From assembly GCF_000497245.1 (NCBI RefSeq), contig NZ_AWTC01000002.1, forward strand, positions 62,001 through 126,000: 64,000 nucleotides of DNA, written 5' to 3'. Positions 28,329 through 37,225 of this stretch are shown here, in pieces. The translations under genes and the position numbers were made by a program. Source of the stretch: Sporolactobacillus laevolacticus DSM 442. GTDB taxonomy: Bacteria > Bacillota > Bacilli > Bacillales > Sporolactobacillaceae. Every line of letters starts with the position of its first letter. Positions within the stretch are counted from its first letter, which is position 1. Under the pieces are notes generated by a model. It was not told the DNA's origin. It ran no database searches and was given only the letters and a program-made list of their open reading frames with translations.

Positions 28329-29646
28329 TTGAAGTCATCTCCTGCCCAAAATCATGAATCAATTGATTGACTGCATCCTGAAGATTTACATTTAGTTTCT
28401 CGGATTGGCGCAAATAGGCGAGTACCTTTGGCTGAAAATGGATAGCTTCATCAATGGCAGCTGAACTCCCCTGCTTGTACGCGCCAATATTGATTAGATC
28501 CTCGGACTCTGAGTACTGTGAAAGCACAGAACGAAATTTTAATGCCGCCTTCAAATGATCAGGTGAACAAATTTCGTTCATGACACGACTGACGCTTTTT
28601 AATAGATTAACAGCCGGGTACTGACCTTTTTGGGCGAGCGCCCGATCAAGAACGATATGCCCGTCAAGAATACCGCGCGCTGTGTCAGAAATCGGTTCAT
28701 CTAAATCGTCTCCATCAACCAAAACGGTATAAAATGCGGTAATGGTTCCAAAAGCATTCGTGCCCGTCCGCTCTAAGAGCTTAGGCAATAGCGCAAAAAC
28801 AGAGGGTGGATAGCCTTTGGTCGTCGGCGGTTCGCCAACTGCGAGCCCTATTTCGCGCTGACTCATCGCAACACGCGTTAGAGAATCCATCATCAGGAGC
28901 ACATTTTTTCCTTTTGCACGAAAGTACTCAGCAATCGAAGTCGCAACAAGTGCGCCTTTAATTCTCATCAACGCCGGCTGATCACTAGTCGCCACGATGA
29001 CAATTGAACGTTTCACGCCCTCTTGGCCAAGATCCTTTTCTAAAAATTCCTTGACTTCTCTGCCCCGTTCACCAATTAACGCGATGACATTCAAGTCAGC
29101 CGACGTATTCCTGGCAATCATACCCATTAATGTGCTTTTTCCAACACCGCTTCCGGCAAATATTCCAATTCGCTGTCCTTTGCCAACAGTAAGCAAGCCA
29201 TTAATTGAGCGAATGCCAAGTTCGATGGGTTCACTTATCCGCGGCCTTTTCATCGGATCTGGAGGCTCTTGATTGGTAGCCACACTATCAACGGGTTTTG
29301 TAAAAGTCATACCGGAAACCGGGCGGCCCAGACTATCACAAACTTGCCCGATCAACTCTTCATTCACTTTCACTTCCAGCGGTTTATCCGTGGCCTCGAC
29401 TAGGCATCCTGGTGAAATCTGTGCAACTGATGTATAAGGCATTAATAGAATATTCTCATCTTTGAATCCCACAACCTCAGCCATGATTTTCTTTCTTCCG
29501 CTTTTGATATGTATGAGACAAACATCACCGACAGAGGCTGATGGTCCTTTTGATTCGATCAGAAGACCAACGACTCGGTTGATTTTTCCATATCGACGGT
29601 AACTATCGACTGATGGGAGTTCGTCAATCAACTGATTCACATTCAT
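28318..29646 (-). CDS. fliI: flagellum-specific export ATPase FliI
   Basis: F1-beta-like hexameric ATPase energising substrate unloading. Walker A GIFAGSGVGKSTLMGMIARN near residue 165, ALIGERGREVKEFLEKDLG, Walker B LLMMDSLTRVAMSQREIGLA, and GYPPSVFALLPKLLERTG with YTVLVDGDD. 442 aa. It overlaps fliH by 4 bases. Confidence 0.98.
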   Translation of the reverse strand: MNVNQLIDELPSVDSYRRYGKINRVVGLLIESKGPSASVGDVCLIHIKSGRKKIMAEVVGFKDENILLMPYTSVAQISPGCLVEATDKPLEVKVNEELIGQVCDSLGRPVSGMTFTKPVDSVATNQEPPDPMKRPRISEPIELGIRSINGLLTVGKGQRIGIFAGSGVGKSTLMGMIARNTSADLNVIALIGERGREVKEFLEKDLGQEGVKRSIVIVATSDQPALMRIKGALVATSIAEYFRAKGKNVLLMMDSLTRVAMSQREIGLAVGEPPTTKGYPPSVFALLPKLLERTGTNAFGTITAFYTVLVDGDDLDEPISDTARGILDGHIVLDRALAQKGQYPAVNLLKSVSRVMNEICSPDHLKAALKFRSVLSQYSESEDLINIGAYKQGSSAAIDEAIHFQPKVLAYLRQSEKLNVNLQDAVNQLIHDFGQEMTSNGI

Positions 29647-30404
29647 GAGCCCATTTCCTCCATCAGTTCAGTAAGTTTCTCTTTGATCACCTGGAGTTGA
29701 CTATCTACCCCTGCATCAATCTTTCCAAATGAGGTTTCAATCGTGCAGTCGTTATCTGAAAAGTCACTATCTGCATAAATGAAGATTTTCGCATCTTGAA
29801 CAAGATTGCTGAATTCAGCCTGATGCTGATTGAGATGATCAAAATGAATAGGAGCAACAGTTATTTTGATCGTCTCTTGATCTCTGACTTCACGAACAGC
29901 TTTTGCGACGAGCGCAAACCATTTATCTTCATCCAAGGACACCGACGTGCCTATTATTTTCTCGGCAACCGCAACCGCAAGTTTCAAAATTTCGGGTTCA
30001 GCTTTTTTTATGTATTCATTAAAATAGTCTTGCGCTTGTTCAACAAAGCGGTTTCCCTGGTTGATCAACGCAGCATAATGCTCTTTTGCTTCTTGAGACG
30101 CTTTACTGAATCCGTCAGCATACCCTTCCTGTACGCTTTTCTGATAAGCTTCTTCCCGTTTGTATTTCGCATCCTCATCCTCTTTTGCAATCCGTTGTTC
30201 AATTTCAAAACGCTTTGCGTCCGCCTCTTTAAGGATACGCTCTGCTTCCATCTTCACTTGACTGATTTTCTCGTTGAGCGTTTTTTCAATCGATGCTTGA
30301 TCCATTTCCGTATTCAAAGCATCGAGCTGAGGATCAATAATCGCGGAAATTTGCACGACTCTGGCTTTTCCGTCAGGCTGCGCGCGCTTAATCAGATTAG
30401 ACAA
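29643..30404 (-). CDS. fliH: flagellar assembly protein FliH
   Basis: Regulator dimer that binds FliI. Helical, with a long coiled coil (residues about 45-130). The C-terminal domain has LKLAVAVAEKIIGTSVSLDE and ALVAKAVREVRDQETIKITV, the V-ATPase subunit-E-like FliH fold. Start choice: an in-frame ATG at 30411-30413 abuts its GGAG. TTG at 30402-30404 has GGAG 9 bases upstream, overlaps the fliG stop by 8 bases and gives 253 aa. Confidence 0.9.
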   Translation of the reverse strand: MSNLIKRAQPDGKARVVQISAIIDPQLDALNTEMDQASIEKTLNEKISQVKMEAERILKEADAKRFEIEQRIAKEDEDAKYKREEAYQKSVQEGYADGFSKASQEAKEHYAALINQGNRFVEQAQDYFNEYIKKAEPEILKLAVAVAEKIIGTSVSLDEDKWFALVAKAVREVRDQETIKITVAPIHFDHLNQHQAEFSNLVQDAKIFIYADSDFSDNDCTIETSFGKIDAGVDSQLQVIKEKLTELMEEMGS

Positions 30405-31413
30405 TAACGTCATCTCCTTTGCCGCGCGCAATCACAATCTCTCCGGCGTCTTCTAGTTTCCGTATGGTATTGACAATTCTCGTTTGTGCTTCTTCAACAT
30501 CATGCAAGCGGACAGGACCCATATATTCCATTTCTTCTTTAAAGCTTGCAGCCATGCGTTCGGACATATTGTGAAACAGCAAGTCTTTCACTTCATCACT
30601 GGCAGTACGCATCGCAAGGATAAGATCTTCATTCTCACTCTCACGAATGACGCGTTGAATCGCGCGATCATCCAAGACAATGATGTCTTCAAAGACAAAC
30701 ATCCTCTTCTTGATTTCCTCAGCAAGATCAGGATCATGCTTTTCCAACTTTTCTAGGATGTTACGTTCTGTCGTCCGGTCAACACCGTTCAGAACACTAA
30801 CAATTGAAGTGATGCCTCCTGTTTGGGTGTAATCCTCATTTACAGAAGAACTCGAAATCTTCTTTTCTAATATTCGTTCAACTTGCGAAATCGTTTCAGG
30901 AGATGTCCGATCCATTTGTGCAATCCGTTGTGCGACATTCGCTTGCAATTCAACCGGCAGGGCAGATAAAACGGCTCCCGCTTGATCTGGATCCAAATAC
31001 GACAAAACGAGCGCGATCGTCTGCGGGTGCTCGTTCTGGATAAAGTTTAGGATTTGCTGAGGGTCGCTTTTCCTCATAAAATCAAAGGGTTTAACTTGAA
31101 GTGTTGAGGTCAGCCTTTGAATCACTTTGTTAGCTTCATCGGACCCCAAGGCTTTTTCTAGAATTTGTTTTGCATAGCTGATCCCGCCCTGAGATATGTA
31201 TTCCTGAGCTAACGCGGTCTGGAAAAATTCATCAACTACTTGAGTTTTCGTTTCTGCATCTATTTTTCGTGCATTGGAAATTTCCAGCGTCATGTCTTCA
31301 ATTTCTTGTTCTGTGAATTGCTTGAAGATGTTTGCGGAGACATCGGTCCCAAGCGCGATCATCAAAATAGCTGCCTTCTGTTTTCCGGTCAATTTTGTTT
31401 TTCGTTCAGGCAT
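30397..31413 (-). CDS. fliG: flagellar motor switch protein FliG
   Basis: Torque-generating rotor protein. N-terminal domain LTGKQKAAILMIALGTDVSA; middle domain with EHPQTIALVLSYLDPDQAGA. The C-terminal domain has the charged torque helix FVFEDIIVLDDRAIQRVIRE and EEMEYMGPVRLHDVEEAQTR. 338 aa. It lies between fliF and fliH. Confidence 0.98.
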   Translation of the reverse strand: MPERKTKLTGKQKAAILMIALGTDVSANIFKQFTEQEIEDMTLEISNARKIDAETKTQVVDEFFQTALAQEYISQGGISYAKQILEKALGSDEANKVIQRLTSTLQVKPFDFMRKSDPQQILNFIQNEHPQTIALVLSYLDPDQAGAVLSALPVELQANVAQRIAQMDRTSPETISQVERILEKKISSSSVNEDYTQTGGITSIVSVLNGVDRTTERNILEKLEKHDPDLAEEIKKRMFVFEDIIVLDDRAIQRVIRESENEDLILAMRTASDEVKDLLFHNMSERMAASFKEEMEYMGPVRLHDVEEAQTRIVNTIRKLEDAGEIVIARGKGDDVIV

Positions 31414-31426
31414 ATCCTCCGCCTCC

Positions 31427-33019
31427 TCACTTATCTTCAGCCATCCAGCTTCTTAGAAGCTTGACGAATTGATCAGGTTTTTGTCTTGCCATTTTTTCAA
31501 GTTCATTGTATTTTTTCTGCTCCGGATTTTCTTGATTAAGCATTGCTTCGTAATCTTCCGGCTGTGGAATATCTTGAACAATGGTTTGTTCATCTTCATT
31601 TTCTTCAGCGTTTCTTCTTCTGCGAATTGCCATCCACAGAATAAGACCAATAACTAAAGCCAGAAGAACGCCTCCAACAATATATAACCAATTAAAGCCG
31701 TTGGATTGTGGTTGAGTGATCGCTTTCCCGTTGAATCTGCCTACAGTCACCGATGTCTTTTGATTAATGGCAGCGTTTGTCAACTCCTGGCCTTGCGGAT
31801 CTGAGATTGATGTTTTAATAATTGAATTCAGAATCTGTCGAACATCATTCACTCTCTGAGCAGAAAGTGAATTATTGTTATTCGCGTTAGGCGGCTCAAT
31901 CATGACTTGAATACCGAGATCCGTCACTTTGTATGGGCTGTTCACCACTTCGCGATGAATCCGATTAAATTCATTATTCACTCGATCTTCGACTTTCTGA
32001 TAGGTTCCATTGCCACTCGCGCCATTTTGATAGGTTGGAACATCGGTTGTTCCTGTCCCTGCCTGTCCTTGGGCACCTTGACCTGTATACGTTTCGGCAA
32101 TGTGCTCGGTGCTTGTCTGAAGGCCTTCCATTGTTTGTTGATTTACAGGTTCCACAAGATCTTGTTTTTCTTTGGACTGAGTGAAGTCAACAGCAGCAGA
32201 AACATTAACCATGACCTTGCCCTCGCCCATCATCATCGTCAGCATCTGTGTGACCCGACGCTGCACATTGCTTTCGATATCGCGAATGATGGACTGCTGC
32301 TGGTTATAAGCAGATAAAGTCGATCCGTTTGATTCATTATTCTTCAGATCATAGTAATTGAAATATTGATCCATAATGACGATATTATTAACAGGCAGAT
32401 TCGGTACACTCTTAGATACCAAGTGGTATAACCCATTAACTTGTTCGGAGCTAAGTTGGCTGCCAGGTGCAACATTCAGCACAATTGATGCGGAAGCTTC
32501 ACTGTTTTTGTCTTGGCCACTGACCCATACATCATTCTGCGGCAAGGTAATCATCACTTTTGCCGATTTTACACCTTTTGTATTAGAGATAAGATTAGCC
32601 AGCTCAGTCTGCATCGCAGCACGTTGAAGTACATCAAATTGTTTGTCGGTTATTCCGAATCCTGCATTTTGACCAAAGAAAGAATAGTCAATCTGACCTG
32701 TTTTCGGGATGCCTTGTGAGGCCAGTTCTACTTTAAGCTGATCAACCTGCTCCTTGGGAACGCTAATAGTCGTCCCACCATCTGACAGTTTGTAAGGAAC
32801 TTTCTTGCTATCCAGTGTATCTTTGATTTGACCTGCTTCACTTTCGGACAAACCACTATACAATGGGGAGTAGTGTTTAATATTCGTTAGAAGTAAAATA
32901 AGAATTATCGCTACGAGAATTACCGCAGAACCACCGATAATCAATCCCTTATTTTTCTTCGATAATTGTGTCCAAAACGTTTTTATTCGATTAAACCATG
33001 TTGATAGCCTTTCTTTCAT
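31427..33019 (-). CDS. fliF: flagellar MS-ring protein FliF
   Basis: Forms the membrane ring on which the rotor is built. Two membrane helices: residues about 26-47 and 440-462. Ring-building motifs lie between them (YSPLYSGLSESEAGQIKDTL; KSAKVMITLPQ), as does a Gly/Thr-rich loop. The C-terminal cytoplasmic tail (MARQKPDQFVKLLRSWMAED) binds FliG. 530 aa. GGGGGA precedes the ATG. Confidence 0.98.
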   Translation of the reverse strand: MKERLSTWFNRIKTFWTQLSKKNKGLIIGGSAVILVAIILILLLTNIKHYSPLYSGLSESEAGQIKDTLDSKKVPYKLSDGGTTISVPKEQVDQLKVELASQGIPKTGQIDYSFFGQNAGFGITDKQFDVLQRAAMQTELANLISNTKGVKSAKVMITLPQNDVWVSGQDKNSEASASIVLNVAPGSQLSSEQVNGLYHLVSKSVPNLPVNNIVIMDQYFNYYDLKNNESNGSTLSAYNQQQSIIRDIESNVQRRVTQMLTMMMGEGKVMVNVSAAVDFTQSKEKQDLVEPVNQQTMEGLQTSTEHIAETYTGQGAQGQAGTGTTDVPTYQNGASGNGTYQKVEDRVNNEFNRIHREVVNSPYKVTDLGIQVMIEPPNANNNNSLSAQRVNDVRQILNSIIKTSISDPQGQELTNAAINQKTSVTVGRFNGKAITQPQSNGFNWLYIVGGVLLALVIGLILWMAIRRRRNAEENEDEQTIVQDIPQPEDYEAMLNQENPEQKKYNELEKMARQKPDQFVKLLRSWMAEDK

Positions 33020-33055
33020 AACTGCTTCCCCCGTTCATTGTTCGCCGGATACCGA

Positions 33056-33352
33056 TCAAACCTGCATTCTCATAATTTCCTGGTAGGCTTCGATCACTCG
33101 GTCGCGAACCTGAACAGTTGTTTTTAAAAGTACATCCGCCTTTTGCATGGCAATCATTACATTATGTAAGTCAACATTGCTGTTCCCACTGGCTAGCTCT
33201 GTAACCATTTGATTAGCCGTCTGCTGAGATGTGTTAACTGTCCCTAAAGCATTTTCCAACGCGCCGGCAAACCCGCTTTGAGCTTGGGCTGTTGTCTGTT
33301 TACTCGATGAGACCGCCTCTGCTGACGAACTAAAATTGATAGGATTTATCAA
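33056..33352 (-). CDS. fliE: flagellar hook-basal body complex protein FliE
   Basis: Links the MS ring to the rod. 98 aa with the family C-terminus (NVDLHNVMIAMQKADVLLKT, VRDRVIEAYQEIMRMQV). The start is TTG (33350-33352) with AGGTAGGG upstream inside the end of flgC. It is third in the operon after flgB and flgC. Confidence 0.97.
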   Translation of the reverse strand: MINPINFSSSAEAVSSSKQTTAQAQSGFAGALENALGTVNTSQQTANQMVTELASGNSNVDLHNVMIAMQKADVLLKTTVQVRDRVIEAYQEIMRMQV

Positions 33353-33362
33353 CGATTAATCC

Positions 33363-33809
33363 CTACCTTCCTATGTCTAACGCATGCGTAAGCATGTTTT
33401 TGTTAGCGTTCATTACCGTGACCCCAGCCTCATATGAGCGATTGGCATCCATCATGTCAACCATTTCCTTAAGTGGATCAACGTTAGGTTCTTGAACATA
33501 GCCATTTTGATCAGCGTCTGGATTTTGAGGATCATACTTCATAGGAAAAGCTGTAGGATCTTCAGTAACTGAAGAAACTTCAACACCACCCGATGAAGAA
33601 CCTAATGAATGTTGTAAAATCGAGTCGAATGAATCAGGTCCAATTGACTTTAAATTGACCACTTTACGAGTATAAGGTACCCATTTCCCGTTCACCATGC
33701 GTCCATGTGTTGTGTCTTGGTTCGCAATATTCGCCGAAACAACATCCATCCGGAAACGTTGTGCGGTCAGACCGGAGGCAGATATATCAAGTCCGCTGAA
33801 CATACCCAT
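33363..33809 (-). CDS. flgC: flagellar basal-body rod protein FlgC
   Basis: Proximal rod protein. N-terminal GLDISASGLTAQRFRMDVVS and ANIANQDTT; C-terminal NVDPLKEMVDMMDANRSYEA with VMNANKNMLTHALDIGR. 148 aa. It starts just after the flgB stop with AGGAGG upstream. Confidence 0.98.
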   Translation of the reverse strand: MGMFSGLDISASGLTAQRFRMDVVSANIANQDTTHGRMVNGKWVPYTRKVVNLKSIGPDSFDSILQHSLGSSSGGVEVSSVTEDPTAFPMKYDPQNPDADQNGYVQEPNVDPLKEMVDMMDANRSYEAGVTVMNANKNMLTHALDIGR

Positions 33810-33810
33810 T

Positions 33811-34191
33811 TTATCTTGAACCTCCTAGTACAGTGTTGAATTTTTGAAATTGATCGCTTGCCGCTTGGCTAAGTGCCTGGTAGAGCAACTGGTTTTGTGC
33901 TAGCGATGACATTTCATGATCAATATCAACGTTATTTCCGTTATTTTGTACTGTGCCAAAAGTATCTGTCACAGTACTGAACCCAGAGTCATCAGAAGTC
34001 GAAAAATTAAAGTGGCGTACATTCGTTCGATTCGCTTTCAACTCACTCTGCAGAACATCATTAAAGACTACTTTTTTCGCTTTGTAATTAGGCGTATCGA
34101 CATTTGCTATATTCTGAGCAATAGCATTTTGTTCTGCCATCGCTCCATTCAGCGCGTGTTCAATAGCTGTTAGTGGAGTTATTGAAAACAT
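33811..34191 (-). CDS. flgB: flagellar basal-body rod protein FlgB
   Basis: Proximal rod protein and first gene of the fla/che operon. N-terminal LTAIEHALNGAMAEQNAIAQ followed by NIANVDTPNYKAKKV; C-terminal NNVDIDHEMSSLAQNQLLYQ. 126 aa. Upstream lies 385 bases to codY, with a candidate promoter and the codY terminator. Confidence 0.98.
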   Translation of the reverse strand: MFSITPLTAIEHALNGAMAEQNAIAQNIANVDTPNYKAKKVVFNDVLQSELKANRTNVRHFNFSTSDDSGFSTVTDTFGTVQNNGNNVDIDHEMSSLAQNQLLYQALSQAASDQFQKFNTVLGGSR

Positions 34192-34499
34192 TGGCCGACA
34201 TCCTTTCTTTACCTGTTATTCCCACAAACTATCATTGGTACCTACGTCTATTTTATCAACTTTTTGACTAATGTCTACGATAACGTACAGCATTCGACTT
34301 CTTTCAACTTTTCTCGCCCTCACAATATAGTTATTTAGTCCCTAGAAATTCAAGTAAATGACATGAAAATATTAGAAAAATATCTTGTTACCGTTTTCAT
34401 GATGAACCACAATTAAAAAAAACAGTTCATGAGCACTATATGACCATTGCAAAAGTTGCATATATTTACTCTTTGTATGCAAATTGAAGATACAAATAA
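34192..34499 (-). promoter_or_regulatory. regulatory region of the fla/che operon (candidate promoter inside)
   Basis: Non-coding AT-rich stretch upstream of flgB. The best vegetative promoter reads leftward as TTGAAT (34353-34348), an 18-base spacer, then TATATT (34329-34324). A loose CodY-box-like palindrome (about 4 mismatches to AATTTTCWGAAAATT) lies at 34368-34382, just upstream. A sigma-D-like element (GTTGATAA near 34255-34262) is only weakly matched. Positions are seen; functions are inference. Confidence 0.5.
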
Positions 34500-34538
34500 G
34501 GACTTTTGGTTACAAAATAAAATTTGTACCAAAAGTCC
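34500..34538 (-). terminator. terminator after codY
   Basis: Long minus-strand stem GGACTTTTGGTaCAAA / TTTGtAACCAAAAGTCC with an AT loop, followed by TTATTTGT. It separates codY from the fla/che operon. It lies 38 bases past the codY stop. Confidence 0.75.
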
Positions 34539-34576
34539 CTCTCAAATTCTTACTAATTTAATTAATGGTGATGCTC

Positions 34577-35353
34577 TTATTCACCCTTAATTCGATTCAG
34601 CTCATAGAGAAATTTATCATTTAACACTTTAATATACGTACCCTTCATACCAAGCGACCGTGATTCGATAACTCCTGCACTTTCCAGTTTTCTAAGCGCA
34701 TTGACGATTACTGAACGTGTGATTCCGACACGGTCGGCAATTTTGCTTGCAACAAGCAATCCTTCTTTTCCGTCCAGTTCTTCAAAAATATGCTCAATTG
34801 CTTCTAATTCACTATAGGAAAGCGAGCCGATAGCCATTTGCACGATCGCTTTTTCGCGCGCCTCTTCCTCAACCTCATCTGTTTTTTCACGCAGAATTTC
34901 CATACCAACAACTGTCGCACCATATTCTGCTAAAATCAGATCTTCATCTGTAAATGTTTCGTTCAATCTCGAAAGAATAAGTGTCCCCAGTCGTTCTCCA
35001 CCACCGACGATCGGGACAACGGTTGTCAAACCGTTTTCAAACAGATCCTTATTTTCATCGGGAAAAACACTGAATTCACTATTTACATCAAGATTTGGCG
35101 ATGTCTGCGCAACCATAAATAAATTTTGTGTGTACGTATCAGGGAATTGCCTGCTCTCAAACATCTTTTGCATGCGTTCATTCTCAAACTCAAGCTTCAG
35201 AGATAAGCCCAGGATCTTGCCACGGCGGCTTACAACGAACGTATTCGTTTGAATGACATCACGGAGCGTTTGAGCCATTTCATTAAAGTCGACTTGTGTT
35301 TTTGTTCCTTGAAGCAATTGATTAATCTTCCTCGTTTTTTCTAATAATGTCAT
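34577..35353 (-). CDS. codY: GTP- and branched-chain-amino-acid-sensing transcriptional repressor CodY
   Basis: Global regulator of nutrient-limitation, motility and competence genes. 258 aa. The N-terminal GAF domain has [14 protein letters not shown] and [10 protein letters not shown]. The C-terminal winged helix has [20 protein letters not shown] and [23 protein letters not shown] at 35353 with CAGGAGG upstream. In B. subtilis codY is last in xerC-hslV-hslU-codY; here only an hslU fragment precedes it, and its promoter must lie in or beyond that fragment. Confidence 0.98.
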   Translation of the reverse strand: MTLLEKTRKINQLLQGTKTQVDFNEMAQTLRDVIQTNTFVVSRRGKILGLSLKLEFENERMQKMFESRQFPDTYTQNLFMVAQTSPNLDVNSEFSVFPDENKDLFENGLTTVVPIVGGGERLGTLILSRLNETFTDEDLILAEYGATVVGMEILREKTDEVEEEAREKAIVQMAIGSLSYSELEAIEHIFEELDGKEGLLVASKIADRVGITRSVIVNALRKLESAGVIESRSLGMKGTYIKVLNDKFLYELNRIKGE

Positions 35354-35387
35354 CTTTATTCCTCCTGAGTAACCTAATAGTCTTTTT

Positions 35388-35700
35388 TAAAATAAACTGG
35401 TTGAGATTATGGTTCTTACAATGATCGACAGCTTTTTTTGCCAGCGAATCCAAGGGACCACCTCGTGTCCTGAAACTAAAATCAGGTATCGCAAAAGAGT
35501 AAGCTTTAAGCAATTTTCCCAAAATTGTATGTAACCCTCTCGCACCAATGTTATCTGATGCCAATAGGTAGATTAAACTGCCAATCTTGCCTGTCCATAT
35601 TTTCGTCAGAATATTGAATCTTTAAACATCTCCAAAAATCAGAGCTTCGGCATGACCGGCATTTGTCACACTGAACCTCTTCTCTCTTGATATTTCGGCT
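35388..35700 (-). pseudogene. hslU: decayed 3' fragment of hslU (clpY), ATPase subunit of HslUV
   Basis: The frame at 35564-35388 reads SDNIGARGLHTILGKLLK and ends DHCKNHNLNQFIL. This matches the C-terminus of HslU (TDNIGARRLHTIMEKLLE ... QFIL). The middle (residues 30-48) is diverged. The native stop after QFIL is lost, so the frame runs on 21 codons into codY. Further upstream, pieces of HslU appear in alternating frames: KIQYSDENMD resembles the xIxFSDEAID segment, and VTNAGHAEAL resembles PTNALxxxYEAL; in-frame stops lie between. No Walker A or B part remains. It sits exactly where hslU sits in B. subtilis. Confidence 0.85.
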
Positions 35701-35811
35701 AAGATTCACGTTATTTTAATAGTTTACCGTTTTCATTCGGAAAAACAGCGCTTTGATTTGGCAAATGATAAACTATTCTAAATAAACAGTAAAAAAGGGG
35801 ACAGACAAATC

Positions 35812-35850
35812 TTGCTAGTTCATGTTAGCACATGTTTTCCTAATTAGCAA
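35812..35850 (-). terminator. possible trmFO terminator (weak inverted repeat)
   Basis: Nested inverted repeats TTGCTA/TAGCAA and CATGT/ACATG begin 7 bases after the trmFO stop, followed 15 bases later by CCCCTTTTTT on the minus strand. Low GC stem, so only tentative. Confidence 0.4.
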
Positions 35851-35856
35851 TAAAAT

Positions 35857-37164
35857 TTACAGTTTAATAACAACATTCTGAATTGTATTCAAGGCGCGTT
35901 CAGCATAACGAGCAGCCCGTTCACTCTTATCCCTAATTCGTTCTTGCAGGGGCGGCAACAAACCAAAGTTTGCATTCATCGGTTGAAAATTCTTAGGATT
36001 TGCTGTTGTGATGTAGTGAACCATACTGCCAATTACCGTTTCTTGTGGGAAAACCACAGGATCAGATCCTGTCACCAATCTAGCAGCATTGATCCCTGCG
36101 ATCAGCCCTGAGGCAGCAGATTCAACGTATCCTTCAACACCTGTCATCTGCCCTGCAAAAAATAAATCTTGCCGCCTTTTCGTTTGATACGTCGGCTCAA
36201 GCAGAAGCGGTGAATTCAAAAAGGTATTGCGATGCATCACACCATAACGAACAATCTCAGCATTTTCAAGTCCTGGGATCATTTGGAACACTTTTTTCTG
36301 TTCACCCCATTTTAAGTGCGTCTGAAATCCGACAATATTAAATAGGGTGCCGGCTGTGTTATCCTGGCGTAGCTGTACAACGGCATATGGCCGTTTGCCG
36401 GTTTTAGGATCTTCCAATCCGACAGGCTTTAGTGGTCCGAACAGCAATGTTTTCGCTCCCTGTCTTGCCATGATTTCAACAGGCATGCAGCCGCTGAAAT
36501 ATTTCTCTTGTTCAAATTCCTTTAATGGCGCTGTTTCAGCAGTGATCAGTGCTTGGAAAAAAGCTTCAAATTCCTCCTTATTCATTGGGCAATTTAGATA
36601 GGCTGCATCTCCTTTATCATATCGGGATTTTAAATACACTTTATCGTGATCAATGGTTTCTCCAGATATAATTGGCGCCGCTGCATCATAAAAATAGAAA
36701 TATTCCTCTCCGGTCAATTGTTGCAGGTTTGCTGAGAGCGATTCCGATGTCAGAGGTCCTGTTGCAATAACCGTCGGGCCTTCCGGGATTTCCAACATCT
36801 CTTCATCAACAACTGTCACATTTGGCATTTCTCTGAGCTTTGACGTCACAATCCCCGAAAAATCATGACGGTCGACTGCTAATGCCCCGCCTGCGGGCAC
36901 AGACGCTGTGTCTGCCGCCGCCATGATTAAGGAATCGAGCCGACGCATCTCTTCCTTTAAAATGCCAACTGCATTCGTCATACTGTTCGATCGTAACGAA
37001 TTGGTGCAGACTAATTCTGCAAATTGACCCGTGTGGTGGGCCGGTGTCTGCTTTCTCGGTCGCATTTCAAACAGAGTCACCGGTATGCCTCGTTTCGCGA
37101 TCTGCCAGGCTGCCTCGCTTCCTGCCAGCCCTGCACCAACCACATTTACCGACTGTCTTGCCAT
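35857..37164 (-). CDS. trmFO: methylenetetrahydrofolate-tRNA (uracil-5-)-methyltransferase TrmFO
   Basis: Folate- and FAD-dependent enzyme making m5U54 in tRNA. The N-terminal FAD site [20 protein letters not shown] leads into [30 protein letters not shown] is in the C-terminal FAD region. 435 aa. The ATG has GAGGAG upstream. The order topA-trmFO is conserved in Bacilli. Confidence 0.98.
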   Translation of the reverse strand: MARQSVNVVGAGLAGSEAAWQIAKRGIPVTLFEMRPRKQTPAHHTGQFAELVCTNSLRSNSMTNAVGILKEEMRRLDSLIMAAADTASVPAGGALAVDRHDFSGIVTSKLREMPNVTVVDEEMLEIPEGPTVIATGPLTSESLSANLQQLTGEEYFYFYDAAAPIISGETIDHDKVYLKSRYDKGDAAYLNCPMNKEEFEAFFQALITAETAPLKEFEQEKYFSGCMPVEIMARQGAKTLLFGPLKPVGLEDPKTGKRPYAVVQLRQDNTAGTLFNIVGFQTHLKWGEQKKVFQMIPGLENAEIVRYGVMHRNTFLNSPLLLEPTYQTKRRQDLFFAGQMTGVEGYVESAASGLIAGINAARLVTGSDPVVFPQETVIGSMVHYITTANPKNFQPMNANFGLLPPLQERIRDKSERAARYAERALNTIQNVVIKL

Positions 37165-37186
37165 TCTTACTCCTCATTTCTTAGCA

Positions 37187-37222
37187 GATCATGTGCGGGA
37201 TGCATGTAATCGGTACATGATC
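37187..37222. repeat. inverted repeat between topA and trmFO
   Basis: GATCATGT and ACATGATC flank a 20-base centre, between the topA stop (37226) and the trmFO ATG (37164). No U-tract follows, so it is probably not a terminator; it would form a stem in the joint message. Confidence 0.45.
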
Positions 37223-37225
37223 CGC

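Noticed and set aside
34250-34300. Sigma-D promoter for the fla/che operon
   Set aside because: Only GTTGATAA loosely fits the -10 (GCCGATAA) and the -35 (TAAA) is absent at the proper distance.
35600-35720. A Cys-rich small protein (reading through CDKCRSCRSS) in the gap before codY
   Set aside because: It overlaps in the same DNA with HslU-like pieces in another frame, has no ribosome site, and ends at a random stop; better explained as pseudogene debris.
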